The notes under the pieces: model-generated | The model's database searches: none | What the model saw: the letters and a program-made list of their open reading frames with translations, nothing else | Told to the model about the DNA's origin: nothing | Position numbers and translations under genes: made by a program | Shown here: positions 38,807 to 46,974 of the stretch, piece after piece | How positions within the stretch are numbered: position 1 is the stretch's first letter | Layout: each line of letters begins with the position of its first letter | From: Prorocentrum cordatum | Lineage: Eukaryota > Sar > Dinophyceae > Prorocentrales > Prorocentraceae | NCBI GenBank assembly: GCA_963575745.1 | Contig: CAUYUJ010019914.1 | Location: 104,227 to 168,226 of the forward strand | Length of the DNA stretch: 64,000 nt | Direction: 5' to 3'

Positions 38807-39529
38807 AATTCTCCTTGTGCGCCATCCCTCTCGGGCTGACGTGGACCCTGCGGTCGTCCCTTCCTGGGCCCGTCGGAGGGTGAGGGGGAGGGAGGGCGGA
38901 AGCAGGAGGAGGGAGGAGGGAGATCGGGGAGGGACGGCGGTGGGGAAGGGCCGTGTTGTTCGGAGCTCCTTTTGCTCTCTTCCTGAGCTCAAAGGGCTTG
39001 AGAGGGCGAGGAGGACGAGGCGGTATGACGCTGCGGCATGCCAGGGTGAAGCGCGTCCAGCGTGAGGGCAGAAGGCGGAGGTGCTGGAGCAGAGTTGGAG
39101 GAGGAGCATCATGAGGAGGAGGGTGAGCCCTGCTCTGCCAGGCGAGCCCTTTTCACTCTACGACGACGGCGGCGACCCTCAATGGGGGTGCGTTTTGGAT
39201 AGCAGTTTGTAGTTTATCAAGCCGCGACGACGAGAGCGCGCCCAGGGAGGCCCAGGAAGGCTCCCCTGATTTGAAGAAATATCAGACCCTCGAACCTCCT
39301 GGAGCGACGACGACGACCGAGAACGTCCTACAGCCACCCAGAATCTCCGAGAGCGATCCAGTCCTTCGAAACGACTGAAGATCTACGAAGATTGACGACG
39401 ACGACGACGACGACGACGACGGTCCCTGAAGGCACCCAGAAGGCGGGAGGTCTCCAGAGGCCCAGAAACGAACGACGACGAATACGACGACGGCATCCGT
39501 TAATCTCCCAGAGCCGTCGAGAGCCCTTG
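38807..39529. other. Spacer with a (CGA)n run
   Basis: Contains a GGAGG-rich stretch (38875-38940) and a CGA run at 39393-39420. The CGA run is embedded in ACCCAGAATCTCCGAGAGCG-type sequence that also resembles 45150-45420 and 50690-51060. No gene seen. Confidence 0.4.
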
Positions 39530-39652
39530 GCATCGCTCGGACGTGTGCATTTTTTCTCGGCGAGAACCATCGAGGACCATCCCGGACCATCGAGCCAAAA
39601 AAACACGCGCGAAATCGACAACTGCACGGGAAATGGACGTCCGAGCGACGGC
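39530..39652. mobile_element. Element B, copy 4
   Basis: Best preserved copy: CTTGG, then CATCGCTCGGACGTGTGC, GAACCATCGAGGACCATCC and, at the right, GGACGTCCGAGCGACGGC. Confidence 0.85.
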
Positions 39653-39891
39653 AAGGAACCCCCCCACAGAACCTTTGAACGAAAACTTCCGGAAACGATC
39701 AGAAAATATCCGAGAGCGCCTTTAGACACCAGTGGCGGCGATGACGGCCCAGAGAAAAATCGGCCCCTGGGCCTCTCCAGGGCTTCCGGGGGCGCCTCTT
39801 GGTCGGCGCCTCGAGGGAGGGGGGGGGGGGGGGACCCAGCCGTGGCGACGCGAGCGCCCCGAGAGACCCACGACATGCCCAAGCCCCGCCG

Positions 39892-39910
39892 GCAGCTGTT
39901 TTGGCTCAAG
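39892..39910 (+). other. Probable truncated spliced-leader relic
   Basis: TTTTGGCTCAAG (12 bases) exactly matches the DinoSL 3' end. The preceding GCAGCTG matches 4 of 7 bases. It lies 68 bp upstream of an ATG at 39979. It is shorter and less certain than the other relics. Confidence 0.4.
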
Positions 39911-39978
39911 TTTCTGGTTCCCGGACTGCCGCGAGTTTTTGTTCTGCTGCCAGTTCCCGCTTGACTCCTGCCCTGGGC

Positions 39979-40878
39979 ATGGCGTGCGGCACGTTTCGCC
40001 CTCCCGCGCGCGCTGCCGGGGGAGACGCCAGGCTGCCCCCGCTGCTCGAGCCTCCGCGCGCGCCGGTGGCCGGCGCGGTCGCTGCGCCGCCGCGGCCGCG
40101 CATCCCGCTCCCTGGGCGCGTGCGCGACGAGGACCTCCTGCTCGCCCCGCCCTTCGACGAGGACCTCCCGCTCACCGAGCTGCCGGCGGCGGGCAGGGCG
40201 AGGCGGCCGCCCGCGGCCCTCCCGCGCGAGGCCCCCCGGCGCCCCCGGGGCCTGCCGTTCGGCGGGCTCCCGCCCACGACGGCCGGCGGCGCTGCAGCGA
40301 CGACGCGCTCCCGCTCCTGCGTGGGGGCGCGCGGGCCTGGAGCCCGGCCCGGCCGCGCCGACGCGGACGCTGCGCCGCCGCGGCCGCGCATCCTGCTCGC
40401 CCCGCCCTTCGACGAGGACCTCCCGCTCACCGAGCTGCGGGCGGCGGGCAGGGCGAGGCGGCCGCCCGCGGCCCTCCCGCGCGAGGCCCTCCCGCGCGAG
40501 GCCCAGCCCGCGGCGGCGGCGTTCGCCTGCATGGCCGCTGCATGGCCCGCCCGGGGGGGGGGGCGGCCAGGGGCACTGAGGCGGGGGCGCTGCGCCAGAG
40601 GCTCGGCGGGCGCTGCGGGGCGTGCTCGGCAGCGCCGCCGGCGTGCTCGGCGCTGCGGGGCGTGCTCGGCAACCTCGAGGATGTGCGCGAAAACACCAAA
40701 CGAAGCATGGGAGAAGGGCCGACATCCCCCGCTAATCAGCTGCGCGGCGCCGTGGCACCATTCAATCATCTGCGGCCGGCGCACGGGCGGGATATCCCTG
40801 TTTGGGCGGCCAGGGCCGCTCGGCAATCGCCTGATCGGCGCCACGGTTGGCGCAAGGACTTGCCCGCAGAGTGCATAG
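39979..40878 (+). CDS. Uncertain Ala/Arg/Pro-rich ORF behind an SL-like sequence
   Basis: 300 codons from ATG 39979. The frame contains an internal repeat: APPFDEDLPLTELPAAGRAR (about 40145) and APPFDEDLPLTELRAAGRAR (about 40400), each followed by RPPAALPREA. Composition is dominated by GC-rich codons and the opposite strand is open too. The last ~20 codons run into the 190-bp direct repeat at 40827. It may be a retroposed gene fragment. No family is recognised. Confidence 0.3.
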   Translation: MACGTFRPPARAAGGDARLPPLLEPPRAPVAGAVAAPPRPRIPLPGRVRDEDLLLAPPFDEDLPLTELPAAGRARRPPAALPREAPRRPRGLPFGGLPPTTAGGAAATTRSRSCVGARGPGARPGRADADAAPPRPRILLAPPFDEDLPLTELRAAGRARRPPAALPREALPREAQPAAAAFACMAAAWPARGGGRPGALRRGRCARGSAGAAGRARQRRRRARRCGACSATSRMCAKTPNEAWEKGRHPPLISCAAPWHHSIICGRRTGGISLFGRPGPLGNRLIGATVGARTCPQSA

Positions 40879-41013
40879 TTCCAGGTGGCCTCTGGACGCC
40901 CCCGGGGCCCAGAGCTCGGAAAGCTGTTTCAAACTTTCCCTTCGATCTCCGAGGAGAGGGAGGGAGTAGAGGGGGGGTGAGGGATGAGGAGGGCTATCTG
41001 TTGTCTGCTTAAC
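40827..41013. repeat. ~190-bp direct repeat, left copy
   Basis: TGATCGGCGCCACGGTTGGC through GAGGAGGGCTATCTGTTGTC. The right copy at 41619-41808 is ~95 percent identical by eye. Together they flank an exon-like minus-strand frame. Confidence 0.9.
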
Positions 41014-41210
41014 GATGGGCGCGCTTGCATCCAGCTTGACCTCGCTATTTCTCGACAGATCCATCGCGAGATATCGCGAGGGCCCAGCGCTCTTTCACGC
41101 AAGCTGTTTTTTTGTCCTTCACAGGCCGATGACAGGCAGCTGGGGCCGAAAAGAGCTGTGCCGATGCCGTGCGCAGCAGCTCAGGTGGGGAAGACGAAGG
41201 TGCCCTTGCC

Positions 41211-41545
41211 CTAGGCCTTGCCCTCGAACTTGCCCTTGTTCCTGCCCTCGCCCATGCCGTCCAGCGAGGCGTCAGGCAGCTTCACGTGGGCGTATGAGAT
41301 GCGCTTCGCGGCAGTCCAGCCGTGCTCCGATGTCGTGAGCACGCAGTTGGTGTCCGCCATGAGGTCCAATGTGAAGGTCTCGATGTGGTGGATGTTGGTC
41401 TTAGGCGTGCCAACACACTGGATCATCGGCGTCGTCTTCATCACGATGTCGTTCTCGGTGGCCCCCTTGTGGGACCGAGTGTTCTCTAGGAATATCTCGC
41501 TGGTGTCGGTGGCATGGTGGTTGGGTTCATTTTTTGTGCTGCCTG
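41211..41545 (-). CDS. Exon-like frame of unknown function
   Basis: The minus-strand frame reads STKNEPNHHATDTSEIFLEN, MIQCVGTPKTNIHHIETFTL, DLMADTNCVLTTSEHGWTAA and SYAHVKLPDASLDGMGEG, ending GKFEGKA and a stop. Amino-acid composition is balanced and unlike the repeat-derived frames. An in-frame stop lies upstream near 41555 and AG acceptor candidates precede the frame, so it could be a 3' exon. No family recognised. It sits between two direct repeats. Confidence 0.45.
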
Positions 41546-41618
41546 CTGCTTGGTATCACGCACATGCCTCTCAGTAGTTTTCTCGCAGCTCCAGCGCGCC
41601 GATCGTGCGGCAGCTGGC

Positions 41619-41808
41619 TGATCGGCGCCACGGTTGGCGCAAGGACTTGCCCGCAGAGTGCATAGTTCCAGGTGGCCTCTGGACGCCCCCGGGGCCCAGA
41701 GCTCAGAAAGCTGTTTCAAGCTTATCTTTCGATCCCCGAGGAGAGGGAGGGAGGAGAGGGGGGGGGAGTGAAGGATGAGGAGGGCTACCTGTTGTTTGCT
41801 TAAGGTAG
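41619..41808. repeat. ~190-bp direct repeat, right copy
   Basis: Matches 40827-41013 in the same orientation, 792 bp downstream, up to TGTTTGCTTAAGG. Beyond it the flanks differ. Confidence 0.9.
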
Positions 41809-41837
41809 GGGGACCCAACAGTGCCATACACATAACA

Positions 41838-42105
41838 ACGTAGAGGGACCCAACTCGGATCGGCGCTGGAACCTCCTCCCTGGCACGTGGAGCGCGCCAG
41901 GGGCGGCACTGGCGGTGCCCCCAAGGGATTTCTAGAGGGACCCAACTCGGATCGGCGCTGGAACCTCCTCCCTGGCACGTGGAGCGCGCCAGGGGCGGCA
42001 CTGGCGGTGCCCCCAGGGGATTTCTAGAGGGACCCAACTCGGATCGGCGCTGGAACCTCCTCCCTGGCACGTGGAGCGCGCCAGGGGCGGCACTGGCGGT
42101 TAGAT
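41838..42105. repeat. ~92-bp tandem repeat, three units
   Basis: TAGAGGGACCCAACTCGGAT recurs at about 41840, 41932 and 42024, each followed by CTCCTCCCTGGCACGTGGAG. Units are almost identical. Sequence after the array (GTTGAAGTGTCCATTGTCAT) resembles 22574-22605. Confidence 0.9.
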
Positions 42106-42231
42106 CGAACGGTTGAAGTGTCCATTGTCATGACATCCACAAGCCGAGCGAGCGCGGAGTGCGTGCACAATTAGCTCTATTCGAAGAAGAAGAAGACTAA
42201 GAATAATAAGAAAAACAACGCTACAAGTAAT

Positions 42232-42323
42232 CATAAACTTTTGGCGCTCCGCGCGGATTTCTTGGATCCGGCGCCGTCCCTGGCGCAGGTCCAAGAGATC
42301 CGCGCGGAGCGCCAATAGTTTAT
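42232..42323. mobile_element. Element A, best preserved copy
   Basis: A 92-bp unit whose ~33-bp arms (TAAACTTTTGGCGCTCCGCG + CGGATTTCTTGGA and complement) pair almost completely around a ~25-bp GC-rich centre. It is nearly a perfect hairpin. Confidence 0.8.
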
Positions 42324-42589
42324 GTTTATGTTTGTATGTTCTTCCTTATTTTTTCCAGTGCAGAGTACCCCAGAGGCTTGTTCCCGCATGTTTCGACATG
42401 ATTCTTCTAGCTCAGGCATGTGACCTTCACGATGCCGCTTGCTATGAACTGTTTAAACGATTGTCCTGGCGCCAGCCAGCTGAATTGGGCAATGCAAACA
42501 TGCAGCCCAGTGCAATACACACACGCTGTGATACTAAGCTGTTGCATGCAGGTGGCCTCCGCAGCTTGCTCCCGCAGGTGGCTCCCGCA

Positions 42590-43053
42590 ATAATGCAGGT
42601 TACAGTTTGTTAAGACTGTCCTTCGTTTCGCAACGCAAGTTTCAAGTCCAAGTTTTTAGTCTGGTATTCTAGTTTCAAGTTACAGTTTCAAGTTTCAAGT
42701 TACAGTTTCAAGTTTCAAGTTTCTGGTTTTAGTCTGTTATTCTAGTTTCAAGTCCAAGTTTTTAGTCAACGCAGTTTCAAGTTTCAAGTTACAGTTTCGT
42801 ATTCTAGTCCACAGCGCTAGCAATAATGCAGGTTACAGTTTGTTAAGACTGTCCTTCGTTTCGCAACGCAAGTTTCAAGTCCAAGTTTTTAGTCTGGTAT
42901 TCTAGTTTCAAGTTACAGTTTCAAGTTTCAAGTTACAGTTTCAAGTTTCAAGTTTCTGGTTTTAGTCTGTTATTCTAGTTTCAAGTCCAAGTTTTTAGTC
43001 AACGCAGTTTCAAGTTTCAAGTTTCAGTTTCGTATTCTAGTCCACAGCGCTAG
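42590..43053. repeat. 233-bp tandem duplication rich in TTTCAAGTT
   Basis: Two units (42590-42821, 42823-43053), each from AATAATGCAGGTTACAGTTT to ATTCTAGTCCACAGCGCTAG, differ at only a few bases. Each unit is itself made of short TTTCAAGTT and TACAGTTTCAAG repeats. The near identity indicates recent duplication. Confidence 0.95.
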
Positions 43054-43248
43054 ACGCCTTCGTTCCATCTTGTTCTGCCGGCTTCCAGTGGATCCAGCGC
43101 ACGCGGCAACACAGTCAAGTCGTCAGGAGACGTGGGGAAAAAGGATAAAGGAAACGAGAAGAAGAAGAAGAAGAAGAAGAAGAAGAAGAGAAAGAGTAGG
43201 CCCCCTATTTTCGAAGGTGGCGCCCGCAGCTTGCTCCCGCCGTACGAG

Positions 43249-43443
43249 CAGATGGAGTCGGAGGATCGCGCCACATCGCCGATGCACTGGCGATGCGGCT
43301 CGATGCGGAGCCCAAGTTTCTCCACGCCGACTGCGCCGGTGCGTCGCCGACGCCGCCGATGCGTCGGCGAGGCACCGGCGATGTGTCGCCGATGCATCGG
43401 CGATGCGGCGCGATCCTCCGACCCCATCTCGTCAGACCCCATC
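43249..43443 (+). mobile_element. Element C, copy 3
   Basis: GATGGAGTCGGAGGATCGCG at the left and CGCGATCCTCCGACCCCATC at the right, with GATGCATCGGCGATGCGG inside. Directly followed by element D copy at 43462. Confidence 0.8.
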
Positions 43444-43461
43444 AAGAGGAGGCCTCCTCCC

Positions 43462-43643
43462 CAGACCCCCGACGTCATGATTTTTTCATGACGTCGGCCC
43501 CCGGAGGTCTGGGCCCATTCCCCAGGACCGGTTTTTCGTCCTGAGTCGTTTTTTGACGCTCCCGAGGGCCGGTAAGGGCCCCCGGAGGCCAAAAATCATG
43601 AAAAACCTCCCGTCGTGATTTTTTCATGACTCGAGGGGGTCTG
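43462..43643 (+). mobile_element. Element D, copy (forward, well preserved)
   Basis: CAGACCCCCGACGTCATGAT ... TCATGACTCGAGGGGGTCTG. Next to its left end, TCATGATTTTTTCATGA forms a small palindrome. With the reverse copy at 43871-44052 it makes a 590-bp inverted repeat around a GC-rich centre. Confidence 0.8.
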
Positions 43644-43870
43644 GGTCGGAGGCTCCCGCGAGAGCCCCGCGGGGGGCGCCCGGCGAGGGCGCCCCGCGGG
43701 GGTGCCCCGGCCGGGGCGCCGGCGCCTCGACGGGCGAGCCCCGCCGGGAGAGCCCGCCGCGCTCGGAGGGCCGCCGGCGGCGGAGGGCACGCGCAGGCGG
43801 CATTCGAGCAGTGGCGAGGCGTCCTGGCTCGCCTGGGGGCACTTCCAGGAACTCCTGGGGGCCTCCTTCC
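43644..43870. other. GC-rich centre between inverted D copies
   Basis: Very GC-rich (GGGGCGCC, CGCCGGCG). Open frames on both strands are compositional. No gene is seen. Confidence 0.4.
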
Positions 43871-44052
43871 CAGACCCCCTCGAGCTATGAAAAAATCACG
43901 ACGGGAGGTTTTTCATTATTTTTGGCCTCCGGGGGCTCTTACCGGCCCTCGGGAGCGTCAAAAAACGACTCAGGACGAAGAACCGGTCCTGGGGAATGGG
44001 TCCATACCGCTGGGGGTCGACGTCATGAAAAATTCATGACGTCGGGGGTCTG
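43871..44052 (-). mobile_element. Element D, copy (reverse)
   Basis: CAGACCCCCTCGAGCTATGA ... GACGTCGGGGGTCTG, the inverted counterpart of 43462-43643 with few differences. Confidence 0.8.
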
Positions 44053-44564
44053 GGTTGGAAGTCCTGGGGGCACCTTGGAAATCCTTGGGGATCCTGGGGG
44101 CCTCCTTGGAAGTCCTGCAGGGGCCTCCTTGGACCTCCTGCAGGGGCACTTCTGGCAACCCCCGACGGGAGACGCCCCGGGGGAGCGCGTGGGCCGGGAA
44201 GGAGCGCTCGGCGGCCGGCGCGGGCGCGGGCAGAGAGCGGGCGCGGGCTCCGCCGGCCGCGGCCTCTTTTGTCCCCTTTTCAAGCAGTGGCGAAGCGTCC
44301 TGGCCCTGGCCCCCCCCTTATAGCCCTACCAAACACTGTTCTGAGAGCCTTTTGTGGTTTCCACACGAGATGTTCTCAGAACACTTCTGGCGGGGTCTGT
44401 CTCGTTTTAGCACGTCGGGCTGATGTGTTCTGCGAGCATTGTTTTTGTTCTTAGAACATGTTTGGGTTCTAAGAACATTTCGTGGTAGGACTACAGGAAT
44501 GCCGGGACGGTCGGTCCCTGCTCAATCCATGGGCTTCGGTCGGGCCCAGAAGAGCAGACTCTCG
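44053..44564. other. Short direct repeats and spacer
   Basis: 44055-44165 repeats GGGGGCCTCCTTGGAAGTCC and CTGCAGGGGCC. 44330-44490 repeats GTTCTCAGAACA / GTTCTAAGAACA palindromic boxes. No gene seen. Confidence 0.4.
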
Positions 44565-44697
44565 GGCACCGCTCGTACGTGTGCATTGTTTCTCGGCGAG
44601 GGCCATCGAGGACCATCCTGGGCCATCGAGCAGCAAAAAAAAACAAAGCACGCACGGAGCCGAAGCATGCACGGAAAAGGGACCTCCGAGCGACGGC
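44565..44697. mobile_element. Element B, copy 5
   Basis: GGCACCGCTCGTACGTGTGC at the left and GGGACCTCCGAGCGACGGC at the right. The terminal repeats have diverged from the other four copies. Confidence 0.7.
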
Positions 44698-44787
44698 ATG
44701 AGCCTGCCCATACCCCCCGGGCCTCGAGCCTCGACCGGCCAACGACGGAGACCGCTCCTCGGAGAAGGCACTGCAGCGCCACAGACA

Positions 44788-44940
44788 GAAACCTTCGGCG
44801 CTCCGCGCTGGACGTCTTGGATCCGCGCTGCGGCCCCCCACGGCGCCTCCGGCGCCGCCCCTGGCGCGCTCCGCGCGCCAGGGAGGAGGGTCCGGCGCGG
44901 ATCCTCGAGGTCCGCGCGGAGCGCCACAAGTTTATGTTTG
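44788..44940. mobile_element. Element A, long copy
   Basis: AAACCTTCGGCGCTCCGCGC and GCGCGGAGCGCCACAAGTTT arms around a GC-rich centre that contains a further GGCGCGCTCCGCGCGCC palindrome. Confidence 0.7.
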
Positions 44941-45698
44941 TAGTGTTTTTTTTTTTTTTCTTCTAACTCCGACGACGACGTTGATGGCGATCCGGCTAAA
45001 TTTTGATCAACAACCAGATCTCCGGACCCATCCCGTGGTCCATCCTGGCAAGTCTTCCACCCGCTTCCAGCCGAGGCCTCGAGAACGACCGGAGACGCCA
45101 ACAAAGCCTCAGAACATCCCGAAATGAGGACCACGGTCGAGAGACTCCCTGAATGCCCAGAAAAGGTCTTCAGGAACCCTGGCAGGCTCAAGAAGGCTCA
45201 AAAACTCCCCAAAGCACGATGCTGGCCCTGGAGCCTCGATTCCCAATCGGTCGACGACGGCGACCTGCAAGAATCTCCAAGAGCCACCGAGAACTTCCCA
45301 TAGTTTGTCAAGAAAGCTGTCGAATACGTTCGAAAACACCCGAACGCGTTCAAACATCTCACGACGACGACGGCGACGAATGCTCCCTGCGAGGACAGCG
45401 ACGACGACGACCTTGAAACTCAGCCCTCGAACCTCGACCCTCGAACTACGCACGGTTTCGAAGACCTGAAAGATGGGGCGAATCCCCCCCCCTCCTCCCC
45501 TACTTTTCCTCTCTCCCCCCTTCCACGGGCCAGCGCTGGCGTCTGCGGCGGCTGGCGGCGGCGGCGGGGAGCGTCGATGAAGACGACGACTTCGTTTTCT
45601 GGGCTGGCGCTGGCGCCTGCGGCGGCTGGCCGCGGCGGCGGGGAACGTCGACGAGGACGACGGCGACGACGATGACGGCGACGACAACGCTTCGCCAC
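44941..45698. other. CGA-rich spacer with a GC-rich block inverted at 50.3 kb
   Basis: 45150-45420 contains GTCGACGACGGCGACCTGC and CCTGCGAGGACAGCGACG, also found near 50700-51070. 45530-45640 carries GGCTGGCGCTGGCGCCTGCG and GCGGCGGCTGG. Their reverse complement appears at 50325-50485. No gene seen. Confidence 0.45.
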
Positions 45699-45835
45699 CG
45701 TGTTTTTGTTTTGTGTCAGAGTCCTAGCAGATGCCTTTTAGGGGTCTCGTCGGAGGGCTCTCGAAGGCCTCAGAACGGCATTTGTGAAGCCTCCTGGGCG
45801 CCTCATGGGCGTCTCTTGGGGCCGCTCTGAGGTGG
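45699..45835 (+). repeat. Direct repeat R, left copy
   Basis: GCCACCGTGTTTTTGTTTTG, GTCAGAGTCCTAGCAGATGCC and GGCATTTGTGAAGCC align with 50123-50250 in the same orientation. The two copies bracket both TGG tracts and the truncated retroelement. Confidence 0.7.
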
Positions 45836-46974
45836 TGTTGGTGGTGGGCTGTGGTGGTGGTGGTGGTGCTGGTGGTTCTGGCGGTGGTGATGGTGATGGT
45901 GGTATGGTTGTTGATGGTGGTGGTTGTTGTGGTGGTCGTGGTAGCAGGTTGTAGTGATGGTGATAATGGCGGTGGTGGTGGTGCGGTGTTTTCTGGTGGT
46001 GGTGGTGGGTTGTGGCGTTGGTGGTGGTGGTGGTGTTGTGGTTTGTCGTGGTGGTTGTGGTGGTGGTAGTGGTTGTGGTGGTGGTGGTGGGTTGTGGTGG
46101 TGGTGGTGGTGGTGGCGGTGGTGGTGGTTGTGGTGGTTGTGTTGGTGGTGGTGGTGGTGTGGTGGTTTGTGATGTTTGTGGTGGTGGTGGTGCTTGTGGC
46201 GGTGGTTGTGGTGGTGGTGTGGTGGTTTGTTGTGGTGGTGGTGGTGGTGGTGATGGGTGGTGGTGGTGGTGGTTGTTTGTGATGGCGGTGTTGGTGGGTT
46301 GTGGTTGTGGTGGTGGCGGTGGTGGTGGTGGCGGTGGGGTTGGTGGTGGTGGTGGTGGCGGTGGTTGTGGTGATTTGTGGTGGCGTGGTGGTGGTGGTAG
46401 GTTGTGCTGCTGGCACTGGTGGCTGTGGTTGTGGCGGCGGTGGTGGTGTGGTAGATTGTGGTGGTGGTGGTAGTGGTGGTGGGTTGTTGTGGTGGTGGTG
46501 GTGTAGTGGTTTGTGGTGGTGGTGGCTGTGGTGGTGTGGTGGTTGTGTGGTGGGTTCGTGGTGGTGGTGGTTTGAGGTGATGGTGGTAATGGTGGTGGCG
46601 GTGGTGGTGGTGTGGTGGTTTGTGGTGGTGGTGGTGGTTGTGGTGTTGGTGGTGGTGGTGGTGGAGCTGCTGGTGGTGGTGCTGGTGGTGGTGCTGCTGG
46701 TGGGTGGTGGGTGGTGGGTGGTGGTTGTGGTGGTGGTTTTGGTGGTGGTGGTGTGGTGTTTGATTATGATGGTTGTGGTGGTGGTGGTGGGTTGTGGTAA
46801 TGGTGGTGGTGGTGGCGGTGGTTATGGTGATGGTGGTGGTGGTGTGGTGGCGTTTTTGGTGGTGGTGGTGGTGTTGTGGAAGTGGTGTGGTGGTGTGGTG
46901 GTGTGGTGGTGTGGTGGTTTGTGGTGGTGTGGTGGTTTGTGGTTGGGTGCGGTGGTGGTATGGTCCTTTGGAGC
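45836..46974. repeat. ~1.1-kb (TGG)n / (TGGTTG)n tract
   Basis: Almost entirely G and T on this strand, TGG with TTG, TGA and TGC variants. All three plus-strand frames are open over long stretches (poly-Val, poly-Gly, poly-Trp). Not coding. Confidence 0.95.

Noticed and set aside
36521-39112. 863-codon minus-strand open frame
   Set aside because: It threads the 325-bp tandem array and element I. Other frames of the same array are also open. Reported as an array, not a gene.
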